From Peribolospora baueri (Eukaryota; Basidiomycota; Peribolosporomycetes; Peribolosporales; Peribolosporaceae), in contig JAMDHS010000001.1 in assembly GCA_029717555.1 (NCBI GenBank), positions 434,001 through 498,000 of the forward strand: DNA of 64,000 bases. The letters run 5' to 3'. A program made the position numbers and the translations under genes. Within the stretch, counting starts at the first letter, position 1; each line of letters begins with the position of its first letter. Positions 23,091-33,973 of the stretch are shown here, piece after piece. The notes below the pieces were generated by a model, which did no database searches, was not told where the DNA came from, and worked only from the letters and a program-made list of their open reading frames with translations.

Positions 23091-23987
23091 ATGCCGGTCC
23101 AGCAAGCTTTCAAGCGCTATGTCGAGGTCGGTCGTGGTGAGTGTTGGTGACAGTGCGTCCTGCGAAACGAGCCCTGCGCAGAAGAGGGGTTTGAAGTTTG
23201 GTAAACGTGACGGGTAGGCAACGTTGATGATACTCACTCACCTTCCTTCGTATTTGCGCCGCCTCTTCAGTTGTCCTCATCGCTGACGGCCCGTCCGCTG
23301 GCAAGCTCGCCGTCATCGTTGAGATCATCGACCACAACAGGGTGGGTGTCTACTCGATTGGGATGTCATTGTCGCGGAATAGGCGGGTCTTGGAGGAATC
23401 ATTGTAGGCCCTCGGTGTGCTCTTTGCAGCGAGGGAGCGACATTTAAGATGAGGTCGAGATGGAGCGGGGCTCTGACTGTGGATATTAGTGGTTTGAGGC
23501 TGAAGGAGGGCGAGCACGCACTGAACGTCAGATGCTGACAGTTGCACATCAATCTCCCTTTTTAAGGCTATGATCGATGGTCCCACCACCGGCGTTCCCC
23601 GTCAGGCTTTCCCTTACCGCCATCTCGTCCTGACGCCTCTCCTGGTTGCCAACCTTACCCGCGGCGCCCGCTCAGCTACTGTCAAGAAGCTCTTCGAGAA
23701 GGAGAACGTCGCGGCCAAGTGGGAGTCTTCTGGCTGGGCCCAGAAGCGCAAGGCCGTCGAGAGGAGGAAGGCCACCTCTGACTTTGAGAGGTTCGAGATC
23801 ATGCTGCTCAAGAAGCAGAGGAGGCGGGTTGTTGGCAAGGAGGTGAGCGATTCGTGCCAGCGTCGTATTGTTGCGCCGTTGAGCTAGTGGAGTTCAATAT
23901 GTGCAATCTGGCTGATATGCTGACCTATCCCTTCGTGCGATTTCTGCGATCTGTCAGATTGCCAAGGCGAAGAAGGCCAGCGCTTGA
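23091..23987 (+). CDS. RPL14: 60S ribosomal protein eL14
   Basis: Large-subunit ribosomal protein. Exons 23091..23136, 23271..23341, 23567..23842, 23958..23987 give 140 residues, the normal length. It begins MPVQQAFKRYVEVGRVVLI and continues with the KOW-like SH3 fold (DGPSAGKLAVIVEIIDHNRAM), TTGVPRQAFPYRHLVLTPL, and the basic C-terminal helix (KRKAVERRKATSDFERFEIML), ending IAKAKKASA. The second intron is 225 nt, long for this window; I looked for an intronic snoRNA and could not support one. Confidence 0.98.
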
Positions 23988-24531
23988 GCGATCACGACTA
24001 GGATCAATCTTCCTGCCTAACCCGATTTGCCATGGTCATCCCTCAGTCGTCTTGTATGTCTAGCTACCCATGCCTCCCCCCTCCCGCATTTCCGCAATAA
24101 AACATTCGCCAGCGCGGCGTCCCAGGGATTGTGTTTGCTTGAGCTTGACCCGACGCTGATATCATGCGCTGCTATGCGTGACACTTTCGCGAGACGAGAG
24201 CGACAGCTGAAGAGGTCGCGAGTTAACCTGATTTATGCTCGCTTCGGCGCACTTTCCAGGCCGAGCAACAGAGAGAAGGGCCAAACCTGGGTAAAGCCGT
24301 CCAGGTCACGATCCCTGCAAACGACCTTCGAGTCACCATGTCGGTCTGCGAGTGAAGCCGCAAGATGATTATACGTAATGCCGTTCGATTACTGCATATA
24401 CCCACACTCAGGCAGGCTAAACCTCTGCGTCCAAAGGTCCTTTTCCACCGATTGCTCCACACCCTACCTCGTACGGAACGCAGTTACACAACAACACACC
24501 GCGATGAAAAACATTCTTTCCAGACTGCAAA
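23988..24531. other. Convergent 3' flank, RPL14 / MetRS
   Basis: This 544-bp gap lies between convergent stops. No gene recognised. Confidence 0.5.
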
Positions 24532-27500
24532 CTACGGTCCCAAGTTCGCCTTCTTGCTGAGCTGATCCGCCAGCTCGGCGACCTCCTTTTTGAGACTCTG
24601 CAAAGTGAGCACCTCGGACTGCAGATTCGCGCCCGTCTCGGCATGGTCGACTCCGCCGTCGGCCTTCTGGGTCGTCTTGAGGTCGCGCACTTTCTCGCCT
24701 TGCGCTTTGATCTGGAATGGCAGAAGCGGGGACGAAGGAAGAGATCAGTGAAAAGGTTGGTTGCGCTCTCAAAGGTTCAAACCATACAGCACGAGAAAGC
24801 GATATGACACTCACCTTCGCTTCGAGCGCCACCAGCTCGGGGAACTGCGCGCGGAGCGCCTCCATGGCCTTTTCGTTATCCCCCGCCGCCTTCTTAGCTG
24901 CCTCCTTGGCCGCCTTCTGCGCCTTCTTCTTGCTCACGGGAGGCTTCTCCTCCCCGTCCCCGCTGGGTTTTTTGGGCGCGCCTCCGAACTTCTCCCTCCA
25001 CGTCTGCTCCATCTTTTCGTCGACCCTCTTAAAGAGGTACTCAGGCTTGCCGATCTTGTGTCCGGGCAAAAGGTCCACGCTGAAGCGTTCCGGAACCGCC
25101 CGCGCAGGAGCGTCGAGCTGCCGCAGGATGCCGTCACTGGTCGAAGGCATGAAGGGGTGGAAGACAGCGCTGAGCGCGTAGATGAGGTTGATGGCCTTCA
25201 GCACGACCGCGTCGCAGACGGCGCGGTTCGACGCGAAGAGTGTGTTGTCCAAGCGAGATTCTTGGAGGTACTGATTACCGCGCGCCGACAGAGACATGGC
25301 GATTGACAGTCCCTGACGGAGCTTGACCGCGTCCATCGTGTCGATGTACGAGGACAAGAGTTCGTTGACATCCTTTGCAAAAGCGTCATTTTCGGGCTGC
25401 TCCCCCGCGGGCACGTCCGCAGCTTCGGGCAGCACGCTGTCGTATTTCGCGACGACGAATTTTATGACCTGGACGGGACGGGGGGACCAAAGCCCGCATG
25501 TAAGCCTTCGGAGAGCCCTTCATGTTCACGCTTGGCTCAGGAGAGCTACTTACCCGGTTGACAAAGTTGCCAACGTTGTTCAACAGCTCCGCATTGTTCC
25601 TGGAAATGAAGTCCTTCCAGGCAAACTGACTATCGCTCGCTTCCGGTCGGTTGGCCATGAGATAGTACCGCCACACGCTCGGGGGCACGCCAGTCAGGGA
25701 GGGAGAGTTGCCGAAGACGCCAATATTTCGAGATTTGGAGAACTTTCCGCCCTCGTATTGGAGGTATTCTGTAGACACAGGGAAAGGACAATGGCGTGAG
25801 ATAGCTACCTCGGTGAGTGACGACCAAGTTCCCTAAACTGGCGAAGTTTACCTGTCGTGCTGATATGATGAAGCTTAGTCCACTTGTCGCCACAGCCGAT
25901 CAAGCAGGCGGGGAAGATTACGGAGTGAAAGCGCACATTGTCCTACAGTGGGCAGCCTCAATGAGATGATAGTGAGCGACGAGCGAGAAATAGAGACGAA
26001 GGCCAAGCCTCAGCACTCGTTGACATCGTGCTCACCTTGCCCATGAACTGATAGAGCTTCACGTTATCGGGATCTTTCCACCACTTTTCCCACTCGTCCG
26101 TGTAATTAGCCGTGATGCTGGGGTATCCGATGGGTGCATCAAACCAAACGTAGAGCACCTTCTCTTCCATGCCCTTGACAGGTACAGGCACGCCCCACTT
26201 AAGGTCCCTCGTGATGCTGAACGGCTTGAGACCCTCGCGGAACCAAGAGTCGGTGATCATTTTCCCATTCGCGGACCACTTGCCCTCCGCATAAGCTTGC
26301 TCTGCCCATTTCTCCGTCGGCGGCTGGAGGAGGTCCATGCGGAGGAACATGTGGAGAGAGTCGCGCTTGACCGGCGGGGTGCCATCCAGCTTACAGCGAG
26401 GCTTGACCAGGTCGACAGCGTCGAGGAGCTGCCCACATGAGTCGCACTGGTCTCCGCGAGCGTCCTTTGGGCAAATCAGAACAGCAAACACGTCTCGGTT
26501 AAGGATGCTGACCTTGTATGCGGTATGCAGAATGTGGGACTCACATCATAGCCACATTTCGGGCATGTACCCTCGACGTAACGATCGGCAAGGAATCTGC
26601 CGAAGAGACGGAAGTTTAGATGAGTGGCCCACTACGCCGAGTTACACATTTCGGAAGAGTTGGAAGGCTCACCTTCGGCAGCCCTCACACCACAGCTGCT
26701 GCATCGACCGCTCCTCGAGATAGCCGTTGTTGAGCAGCTGTAGGAAAATCTCCTGGGCAATCCTGGCGACGATGGACGAACGTGTGAATGTTCAAAAGAA
26801 CTTCTTTTTTGACACTCCCCTCCCTATCGTTCGTTCCTCTAATAGGACGTTGAAATGCACGGCTCCACTCACTCGGTCTGCTTCGGCGTGGTAGTCCTCC
26901 CAAAGTAATCGAATCCGATCTCGAACCATTCATAGACCTCCTTATGCAAAGCATTATATTTGTCGCACAAAGACTTTGGGTCCGTCTTTTCCTCCAATGC
27001 CTTGGTCTCCGTCGCCGTGCCATACTCGTCCGTGCCGCAGACGTAGAGAGTGCGGCGGTTCCGTGTGCGGCTGTAGCGGGCGTAGACGTCAGCGGAAAGG
27101 GTGGAGCCAATGATGTTGCCTGTTGAAAGAAAGGTGGGTTCCAGACACGGGAAAGAAGGTAGCGAGTAGGTGAAAGAGAGGAAAAATGACAGGTGGTCTC
27201 AGCTCAATGCAAACAAGCCAGCTGTAGGTGCAGGTGCAGAGGAGATCGGAGGAGGCGCATCCACAGACCAAGGTGAGGTACGTTGTTAACATAGCTAGAA
27301 AGCGCAAATACCAGTATATGGGAGGGATTCATCAGCATTGGTCTCCAAACGAATACGATATCGCCACCAAGCTGTCAAGAGACACTCACGGAAGGGCGGA
27401 GGTGATCAGCACATTCTTCTCGCCCTTTACGGGGAGACTTGAAGAAGCAATAGCACGTCCAACGACAAGGTCAGCGCCGGCTGCTCTCGCGGGGAACAAT

Positions 27501-27672
27501 TGCACTTTGTAGTAGGAAGTAGTGACGCTTCAGATCTTGGTCTCGATGGACTGGACGGCACTCACATGGGTCCCTTGGCCGCATCGTCGGTGGCCCTCAT
27601 GAGCACGCCCGGAGCATCTCGCACCTTCCTCGTTTCCGAGGGCGGCAAGACAACGGGGAAGGGCGAGGCCAT
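24532..27672 (-). CDS. Methionyl-tRNA synthetase, cytosolic, with WHEP-like tail
   Basis: Charges tRNA-Met. Exons complement(24532..24711, 24815..25468, 25554..25768, 25852..25942, 26036..26464, 26545..26596, 26673..26762, 26873..27119, 27269..27294, 27390..27527, 27566..27672), about 742 residues. The HIGH-equivalent [11 protein letters not shown] (~82-92) lies largely in a 26-nt exon. Class-Ia features follow: [17 protein letters not shown], zinc-binding knuckles ([22 protein letters not shown]), [17 protein letters not shown] catalytic loop (~402-406), then the anticodon-binding helical domain. A Lys/Ala linker leads to a C-terminal segment ([20 protein letters not shown] ... [11 protein letters not shown]) that resembles a WHEP domain. 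No Arc1-type GST-like N-terminal domain is seen. The start at 27672 has a good context (AACATGG); an in-frame ATG at 27876 would add low-complexity sequence. Confidence 0.94.
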
Positions 27673-28277
27673 GTTGAGGTATCGATGTACACCTGGGCTC
27701 TTTAACGTGGCGGCTGACGGCAACGGCGAGGGGGCAAGGATGGAAGGCGAGGACAGAGATCTGTCGAGCTCGTCCGCCGCCTGCTCGTGTATCCGATCCG
27801 AATTCGAAGGACTTGACTCGGTGCACGTGACTTGGCTTGGAACCACGTGCGGGGCTCTGCTGCAGCGAGTGTCCAAGGTGACCAGCGCTAGTGACGTTAA
27901 ATATTCTCTGATCCAAGAAACTGGATGCCTGACTCAGGCACAGCACCAGAGCCGATACAAACATCTGCGCTCGTTCGTCCTTTGAACAGACGTAGCGACG
28001 GACACTCCGCTTCGTTTTTTGTTCTGTCGCTCTTATCGCTCGCGCCGTCCATGCAAGACGGAATCGTCCACGGCGCCGTCGTTGCCGCACGGTATGCTGC
28101 GGCACTCCATGTACGCCGCAACCGCGCCCGGCGAGATAACCCGGCAACGGTGCTCGAGCGCACAGTGAAACGACCACGATCTCCAATCCGCGGCCGACCA
28201 AGGCCCTACTGCTCACCGGCGTGCTGCCCGTCACCGGCGTCTTTGTCTTCTGACGTCTGCTGATTTTACAGGGCGCC
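27673..28277. other. Divergent gap, MetRS promoter to Pcp start
   Basis: About 600 bp between divergent starts. The left part should be the MetRS promoter. The right part (about 27990-28277) is GC-rich and ends with a pyrimidine-rich stretch and TTTTACAG six bases before the pcp ATG, resembling a 3' splice site, so a leader intron is possible. Confidence 0.4.
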
Positions 28278-28922
28278 ATGACTCGCGTGCTTCTCACCGG
28301 ATTCGAGCCGTTTAACGGCGAGGGCGTCAACCCGTCTGAGCAAGCAGTCGCTGCCGTCGCCGCCAACCCACCGCCCGGTCTCGACATCGTTACTGCCCGG
28401 CTGAGCTGCACCTTCGGGCTTGCCCTCGATGAACTGCGTGCCGCCATCAACCAGACCGAGCCGGACCTGGTCATCTGTACCGGCCAGGCCGGTGGCCGCC
28501 CGAACGTGACGGTGGAGCGCGTCGCCGTCAACATCGACGATGCGCGCATCCCGGATAACGCCGGCCGCCAGCCTATCGACCAGCCGGTCGTCGAGGGTGG
28601 CCCGGCCGCATACTTTGCCGCCCTCCCCGTCAAGGCCTGCGTCGCAGCGGTGCGCGCCGCCGGGGTGCCTGCTTCTGTTTCTCAGACCGCAGGCACCTTC
28701 CTTTGCAACCACGTCTTCTACGGGCTGATGCACCTGATCGCGACCGAGCGTCCGACGCTGCGTGGCGGTTTCGTCCACATCCCGTACTCCCCTGAGCAGG
28801 TCCTCGACCGCGCTGCGCCCTCGCTCTCGATTACCCTCGCCGCTGATGCACTGCGCGCCATCGCCTCTACTGCGGCAGCAACCACTACAGACATCGTCAT
28901 GGTAGGCGGATCTACGCACTGA
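28278..28922 (+). CDS. pcp: Bacterial-type pyroglutamyl peptidase I (peptidase C15)
   Basis: Removes N-terminal pyroglutamate from peptides; family C15 enzymes are soluble cytosolic cysteine peptidases. The gene is a single uninterrupted ORF of 214 residues, the exact length of bacterial Pcp. It starts MTRVLLTGFEPFNGEGVNPS, has the Glu motif GQAGGRPNVTVERVAVN (Glu80), the Cys motif QTAGTFLCNHVFYGL (Cys143) and the His motif RGGFVHIPYSPEQ (His167), so the catalytic triad is intact. The similarity in length and motifs is to bacterial enzymes rather than to the longer, more diverged fungal forms I know of. Lack of introns in an intron-dense region and abrupt context change suggest lateral transfer. 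Sequence on both sides is fungal, which argues against simple contamination, but this should be confirmed. Confidence 0.93.
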   Translation: MTRVLLTGFEPFNGEGVNPSEQAVAAVAANPPPGLDIVTARLSCTFGLALDELRAAINQTEPDLVICTGQAGGRPNVTVERVAVNIDDARIPDNAGRQPIDQPVVEGGPAAYFAALPVKACVAAVRAAGVPASVSQTAGTFLCNHVFYGLMHLIATERPTLRGGFVHIPYSPEQVLDRAAPSLSITLAADALRAIASTAAATTTDIVMVGGSTH

Positions 28923-28931
28923 CACCATAGG

Positions 28932-29255
28932 CACATGGCTGGTCGTTAGCGGTTTTGGGTCGACCGACCATGACGACACCTTCATCGAGAACGTGGCGAT
29001 TACCTCGGGGTGCTCGACCTTGGGCTGGAGCCGCACGAGCCGATCCTGACGGACCGGATCTATGCGCTGAAGATGGATACCGTCGTTGCTACCAACGCGC
29101 AGCTGGAACGCGCCGTGACGCACCCGTCCTGGTCGTCCTGACCACCGTATACCTTGGCGAGGACGGAATGTGCGTGACTGGCGTCATCTCGCCCAAGCAG
29201 TCTATCGCGCCGAGCGCGTCAACATGTTTCCCGCCCAGGCCAAGCCCGTCGACAG
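28932..29255 (+). pseudogene. Decayed protein-like sequence downstream of pcp
   Basis: Right after the pcp stop, protein-like pieces appear in different plus-strand frames: GTWLVVSGFGSTDHDDTFIE (about 28932-28991), then VLDLGLEPHEPILTDRIYAL and onward to about 29125, then WRHLAQAVYRAERVNMFPAQ (about 29182-29241). Base composition resembles pcp. I cannot name the family. The frame changes suggest a broken gene that may have arrived with pcp, but chance ORFs in GC-rich DNA remain possible. Confidence 0.35.
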
Positions 29256-29344
29256 GTGACCAGGCCCGGCAACCCATCTTTCTGACACGCTGGTCTTCCG
29301 ATTCCGTCCAAGAGGAGAGCGGCTCGGATAAGTCGGAAAAGTGA

Positions 29345-30223
29345 TTGCCTTGCCTTCCCAAGCCGATATGTTGTCGGTCTTCCCACCACGAACGATTTGA
29401 AGGAAGACGAGGTTATAGATAGTATATTCCATTCTATTTCACAGTGTCATCATCACACATGGCCCCGCATTGTCGTGAACAATGTTGAAGAATAGCTTGC
29501 GCGCTCTTACTTCGACGGTCCCGTGGGACGGTCTTGGGAGACGATTGTCCTCGGCCGGAGAAACCTTTAAGACGGACGAGAATGAAGGACCGGAGGCGAG
29601 AACGAGCGACGCACAGTATCCTCCGTAATTTTTGTGTTTTTTTATCTATATTTTTTGTCAATACCAAGACGGTGAGAATCTACCAGCCATTGACGGCGAG
29701 TCATGTCAGCTTGACCTTCATGCAGAAAAGATCGACTTGCGAGATCTCAGAGAGAACCGTAAGCGACAATGAACTGATGAAGCATGACAGGGGGCTTCAG
29801 TGCGAAAAGAGATCGTCCGAGAGTTCGTGAGCTGGGTTGAATTGAGGACGACGTGGGCAAAGACCAGACTTTGATCGTTGCGCCAGCGAAGTCGGGCGAT
29901 AGACAATGGTATGGAGACGAGAAGGGACGTTGTTTTGCAAAGCGCGTTCGCAAAGTTGTCCATGGTAGTGTGGGAGGGGCTCGGCGTTATACAAAATCGG
30001 CATCCAGCGTAGCTTGGTAGGGGTGTCTGGCGCGGTGATGATCGCCGCCTACCCACCCGTCTGTTCTCTCCGCGTTGTGACCAGCTGCTTCGGTGACGGC
30101 AAGGGCACCGGGAGTCGAGTATCATGCATGACCTCCGTGGGGAGTCGTCCAGAGTAATCTAACTTGAATAGTAGATTTGGTGGGAAGGGAAGCTGACGCG
30201 GAGATCGTAACTTGGCGGTCCGG
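29345..30223. other. Intergenic region without recognised gene
   Basis: About 880 bp between the decayed pcp flank and the PRKRIP1-family stop. It is less GC-rich than its surroundings (for example ATAGATAGTATATTCC near 29415 and T-rich runs near 29635-29665). Short ORFs on both strands match nothing I know. Confidence 0.5.
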
Positions 30224-31094
30224 TCATTCCTCGTCATCGCTGTTCTCGTCAGGCCTTCTAAACACTACGCCCGCGCCTTCGCCCGCGCCACCAGCTAACT
30301 TCCTCCTCTTGGCCCCGCCGCCTCGGTCGTCCTCATTCTCCTCCCCCTCGCCATCGCCAGAAACGCCTGCCCCCGCAGCCTCCCTGACAGCCCTGACGGC
30401 GGCTTCTGGATCTTCCCCAGCCTTGAGCGCCTTGGCCCTCGCCTGGGCCTCCTTCTTCTTCTGACGCTTCAGGCGGTTCTTCGATGTCCTGGCATCTGCC
30501 GCCGCTTCGCGCTCCGCTTGGGCGCGGGCGAAGGCGGTCTCTTGTTCTTCCTGGTGGCAGGGATAAACAAAAGGGGAAAAGGATGTGGCGAGAAAGACGA
30601 CAGTGTGAGCGGGACAAAAAAATGAAGTGGGTTAATGGATCGTTAAGGCTCCTCAAACCATTTCTGCCATCCTGTCCAGTCCCTATCCGGCACGCTTCGC
30701 TCGCCAGGCCGCCACTTCAACTCACCTTCTTGGCCTGCTCTTCCATCAAACGCAGCCTCTCATACTCCCTCCTCCTGGCGTGCTTGTAAACGTGAAACTC
30801 GCCGGACCCGGCACCGGCGCTGGACCCACTGACGTTCTTCATCATCTCCCGCGGAGGGCGAATGGTCTTTTCCTTGGGCGGCTTGGGCAAGTGGATCTGT
30901 CTATCCGGGCGGGCAAGGAGCCTGGCTACCTGAGCGGCTTGGTAGTCGCGCGCCGTTTGGGCATGTCGCGTGGAGGGGAGGCGAGGGGAAGGGGAGGCGG
31001 AGGCGGAGGCGGAGGGCGTATTGGAGTCGGAGGTCGACCCAGTGGCAGGGACGGGTGATCGACGCGCGGGGGAAGAGGGCGATGGAGAAGCCAT
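30224..31094 (-). CDS. PRKRIP1-family (DUF1168) spliceosome-associated protein
   Basis: Orthologues of human PRKRIP1 are found in activated spliceosomes as a long helix bridging U2 and the active-site RNA. Exons complement(30224..30550, 30726..31094) give about 231 residues. The signature VSGSSAGAGSGEFHVYKH followed by ARRREYERLRLMEEQAKK is diagnostic, preceded by the conserved PPREMMKNV. Downstream is a long charged helix (TSKNRLKRQKKKEAQARAKA). The first 70 residues are Ser/Pro/Ala low-complexity and the end is acidic (DENSDDEE). Donor AAG|GTGAGT and acceptor CCAG|GAA keep the frame. Confidence 0.9.
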
Positions 31095-31988
31095 GGCGAG
31101 AGGGGCGCGTAGGTCTCGTTTTTTCCTGCGTTCGGCACTTGCTCGACGAAAACGTAGCTCGTCCTTTCGCAGAAGCTGGATCAGTTAACTGGTCGGTCGT
31201 CGTTCGCGTGGACGACGGTTTGGACGTCGGACGGTAGCCGTTCGTCACGAACTGCGGCGAGTGCGACTGTCTTATCGCGACTGGACTATTCGGACTGTCC
31301 CCTCTTTCCTGCTTCGATTCCGGTTCGCAAGCGTGACGGCCACACAACTTTTTTGTCACCTCACATCCTCGATGCAGGCCTGACCTGGCGGGTCTAGATC
31401 CGTCCGCGCTTGAACGCACACGCACGCCATCCAAGATCCGTCCGCGCCCGATTGCGAGCCAGGACGAGGACGACAAAGATGGAGTTGTGGGTGGGCAGCT
31501 CGTATTCGCCTTTCGCCAAGCGCAAAGCGACGTTGAGAGTTGAAATGGGGCCATGTTGAGCCGAGATCGCGCGGCGTGGCTGGCTAGCCGCCTCGAACCC
31601 GGCCACTCGACCAAGTACACTTGATGTTGATCGTGGGGTGTTGGCTCTGGATGGACTCTCTTGGCGTGGCTCTCTCCTTGCTCAACCGCGAGCTACATAC
31701 CTTGCCAGTTAGTCTGTCGACCCAACCCGACCCTGTCTTGAGTCGTCGGGGGACGACACCAAACCATCCCCCAAATCCAGCGTTCCTTCTCTAGCCGTCC
31801 ACCGCCTCCCTCCCCCCTTCTTCCCCGCCGGCCGTCCTACTCACCCCAGCGTCCTCACCGACAAAAGGCCAAGGGTTGCAGGCGTCGTTCGGCGCTCCTT
31901 CATTCGTTTGACACCCAGAACGCCCTTCAAAGCAAACTGACGCTCGTCGTCCACTCACTGTCACCCACCTCCATCCCTCTTTCTCGTC
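31095..31988. promoter_or_regulatory. Divergent promoter region, PRKRIP1-like / membrane protein
   Basis: About 890 bp between divergent starts, with CT-rich leader sequence (31790-31985) before the plus-strand ATG. No gene is supported. Confidence 0.45.
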
Positions 31989-32939
31989 ATGCTCAGTGCC
32001 CTCACAATATCTTGTTCTTTCATCCTCCTCGCCCAGCTCGCCGTCGCCGCACCTTTCGGTGACGGTACCGTGTCGTGGAACACGCCCGCTGGGTTTCGCT
32101 ACGACAGCACCAGTGCCAGCGACTCCTACGCTCCCTCATTCGCCCCCTCTACGTCCAGGTACTCGGGGACGCTTCCAAGCCTGCCGTCCAATCTTTTCAG
32201 CGGCAGTGCCGACACCTCCGGTACGAACGCCGGGCCGGCATCCTCTGCATCGTTGTGAGTATCATCGGCGTAGCTCGGCGAGCTCCAGTGCCTCTAACGT
32301 CCTCTCATCGTCATCGAACATTCTCACAGCAGCTCCACTCAGGTCTCCCAACGCTCTATTATCATCATCGCCTCCATTCTAAGTGCCTTCGTTGTCTGTG
32401 TCTTCCTCGCAGGCGTTTTTCAGCGTCTTCGCTTCCGACGCGCTAGGGCAGCTGGCGCCGCCTCTTCCGGATGGACCAGGAACCCTAGCGAACCCGTCGC
32501 TCCTTCGACGGGCGAGGCAAGAACCGTAGACGTACTCGCACTACCTTTGCCGGCTCTTTCCTATGCTTCCAGAGGTGCGCCTCGCCCACCCGTGATCGCC
32601 TTGCCCTCTCGTGCGGCGAGGAGGCACGCCGCGAGACTGAACGCTCCCCGAGGATGGGATGACGATGAACGAGGAGGCGCGACGGACGACGATGAGGACG
32701 ACAGCTTCTTCGACGGCTTCTTCGCTGAAGCCTTTCGGCTGGACGCAAGGGATCGACAGGCGGCGATCGAGAGGACGCTGAGGATACAGGCAGAGAGAAG
32801 ACGGATGGTCGGAGTCGCTTCCACCGGCGGTGCCACCAGAGTGAACGGCACGCCCGAGGTGATGCTAAGGACGAGAGAGGGAGAGGACGAGAAGGCCGAG
32901 GAGTGGGTGGAACCGCCGCCGCCGTACGGTCGACGTTGA
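31989..32939 (+). CDS. Single-pass membrane protein with C-terminal PPPPY motif
   Basis: Exons 31989..32254 and 32330..32939 give about 291 residues. A signal peptide (MLSALTISCSFILLAQLAVA, cleavage after VAA) is followed by a short Ser/Thr/Pro-rich ectodomain (~22-95), one TM helix (SIIIIASILSAFVVCVFLAG, ~97-117) and a cytosolic tail that starts with a basic anchor (RLRFRRAR). The tail has an acidic patch (DDDEDDSFFDGFF) and a charged helix, and ends VEPPPPYGRR. The PPxY is a canonical ligand of WW domains, so recruitment of a Rsp5/NEDD4-type ubiquitin ligase is a reasonable inference. No family recognised; the topology recalls fungal Mid2-like or Axl2-like surface proteins only superficially. 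Confidence 0.72.
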
Positions 32940-33973
32940 CTTGGCTCCCCATCTTGGCCTTGCGTCATCATTCCACCGCTCTTCCCCCTTTCGTTCCTCT
33001 TCTTTCTCCCAGAATACCTAGCTGGAGGTAGCCCAAAATATTCCCCCAGATTACCCACCGCACACGGCTTCTACCATTGTCCTTCTACAGCGTTCAACCC
33101 CCTAGCCATCCTTTCTCCTACCGTTTCGTCTTCACTGCTTACGACTCTGACGGTTTTATAATGTCCATGGCAGAGGCGACTGACTGGCACGACGCACCTT
33201 GTTCACGATCACGCAATGGACCACATCCTCATCGCCTCTCTCACCCTCACCCCTCCCTCCATTTGTCCCCCTCTTTTTATTTAAACTTGCGCATACATCA
33301 AAAAAGGAATCCAAGCCACATTGCATATCGAAGTTGGGCTCATCTCGGTTGCGCACGAAATGGCACCTCCCCTCCTCGTCCCCATCACCTTCTTCTCCCG
33401 CACCGGCCGCTCGATTGCATCCATGTCTTGGCTCCTCACATCGGGCTTGTATGAGTGGCCTCCTTGGGGATCGGACGGATCACGTGCATGGCTACACGCA
33501 TCGGAGGATGCCAACGACCGCGCACCTTCCACCCATCGATCTTACCACTCCTTCCTCCGTCCCTGCTGCTGCTGCTGGCTGAGCCCGGCTCGACTGGCGC
33601 GAACGAGAGTGGAAAGAGCATAGCAACAGGAAGCATTCCCCGGCACGGTCGGAGCAGGTCGGGATAGAGTGGCTCGCCAGCGGGGCGGGCGCTTACCTGC
33701 TATCCGACCATCGTGAGCGGGGATGCGGGGTTGTGAGTGACCCCGCAATCGCCCTTTCCTTCCATTCCGACCCACGGGGTGGTTGCAATTTAAGAGGGTG
33801 CAGTAACAGGTCTTCCTTCCCGACGCCGACGCCGACGTCTTCTCTTCCTCTTCTGTCTCATCTCCATTTCTTCTCTTCGCTACCTTCTTCTTGTCCGTGC
33901 ACAGTCCAGCGCTCCGCCTTGTCCGCCTGCACCACCTCCTGCTTGCGTAACGGCACGACTCGACCCTGACGTC
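32940..33973. other. Intergenic region upstream of the acyl-CoA synthetase
   Basis: About 1 kb in tandem orientation. It contains CT-rich tracts (33225-33290) and a (GACGCC)n-like stretch before 33840. No gene recognised. Confidence 0.5.

Noticed and set aside
23342-23566. Possible intronic snoRNA in the 225-nt RPL14 intron
   Set aside because: No convincing pair of C (RTGATGA) and D (CTGA) boxes with terminal stems, nor an H/ACA fold, could be seen.
27530-28633. 367-residue minus-strand ORF
   Set aside because: It runs antisense through pcp and through the MetRS start region and is rich in Arg/Ser/Pro; it is the shadow of pcp in GC-rich DNA.
29434-30125. Short ORFs on both strands between the pcp flank and the PRKRIP1-like gene
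   Set aside because: They overlap each other, lack domain signals and have no supporting splice structure.
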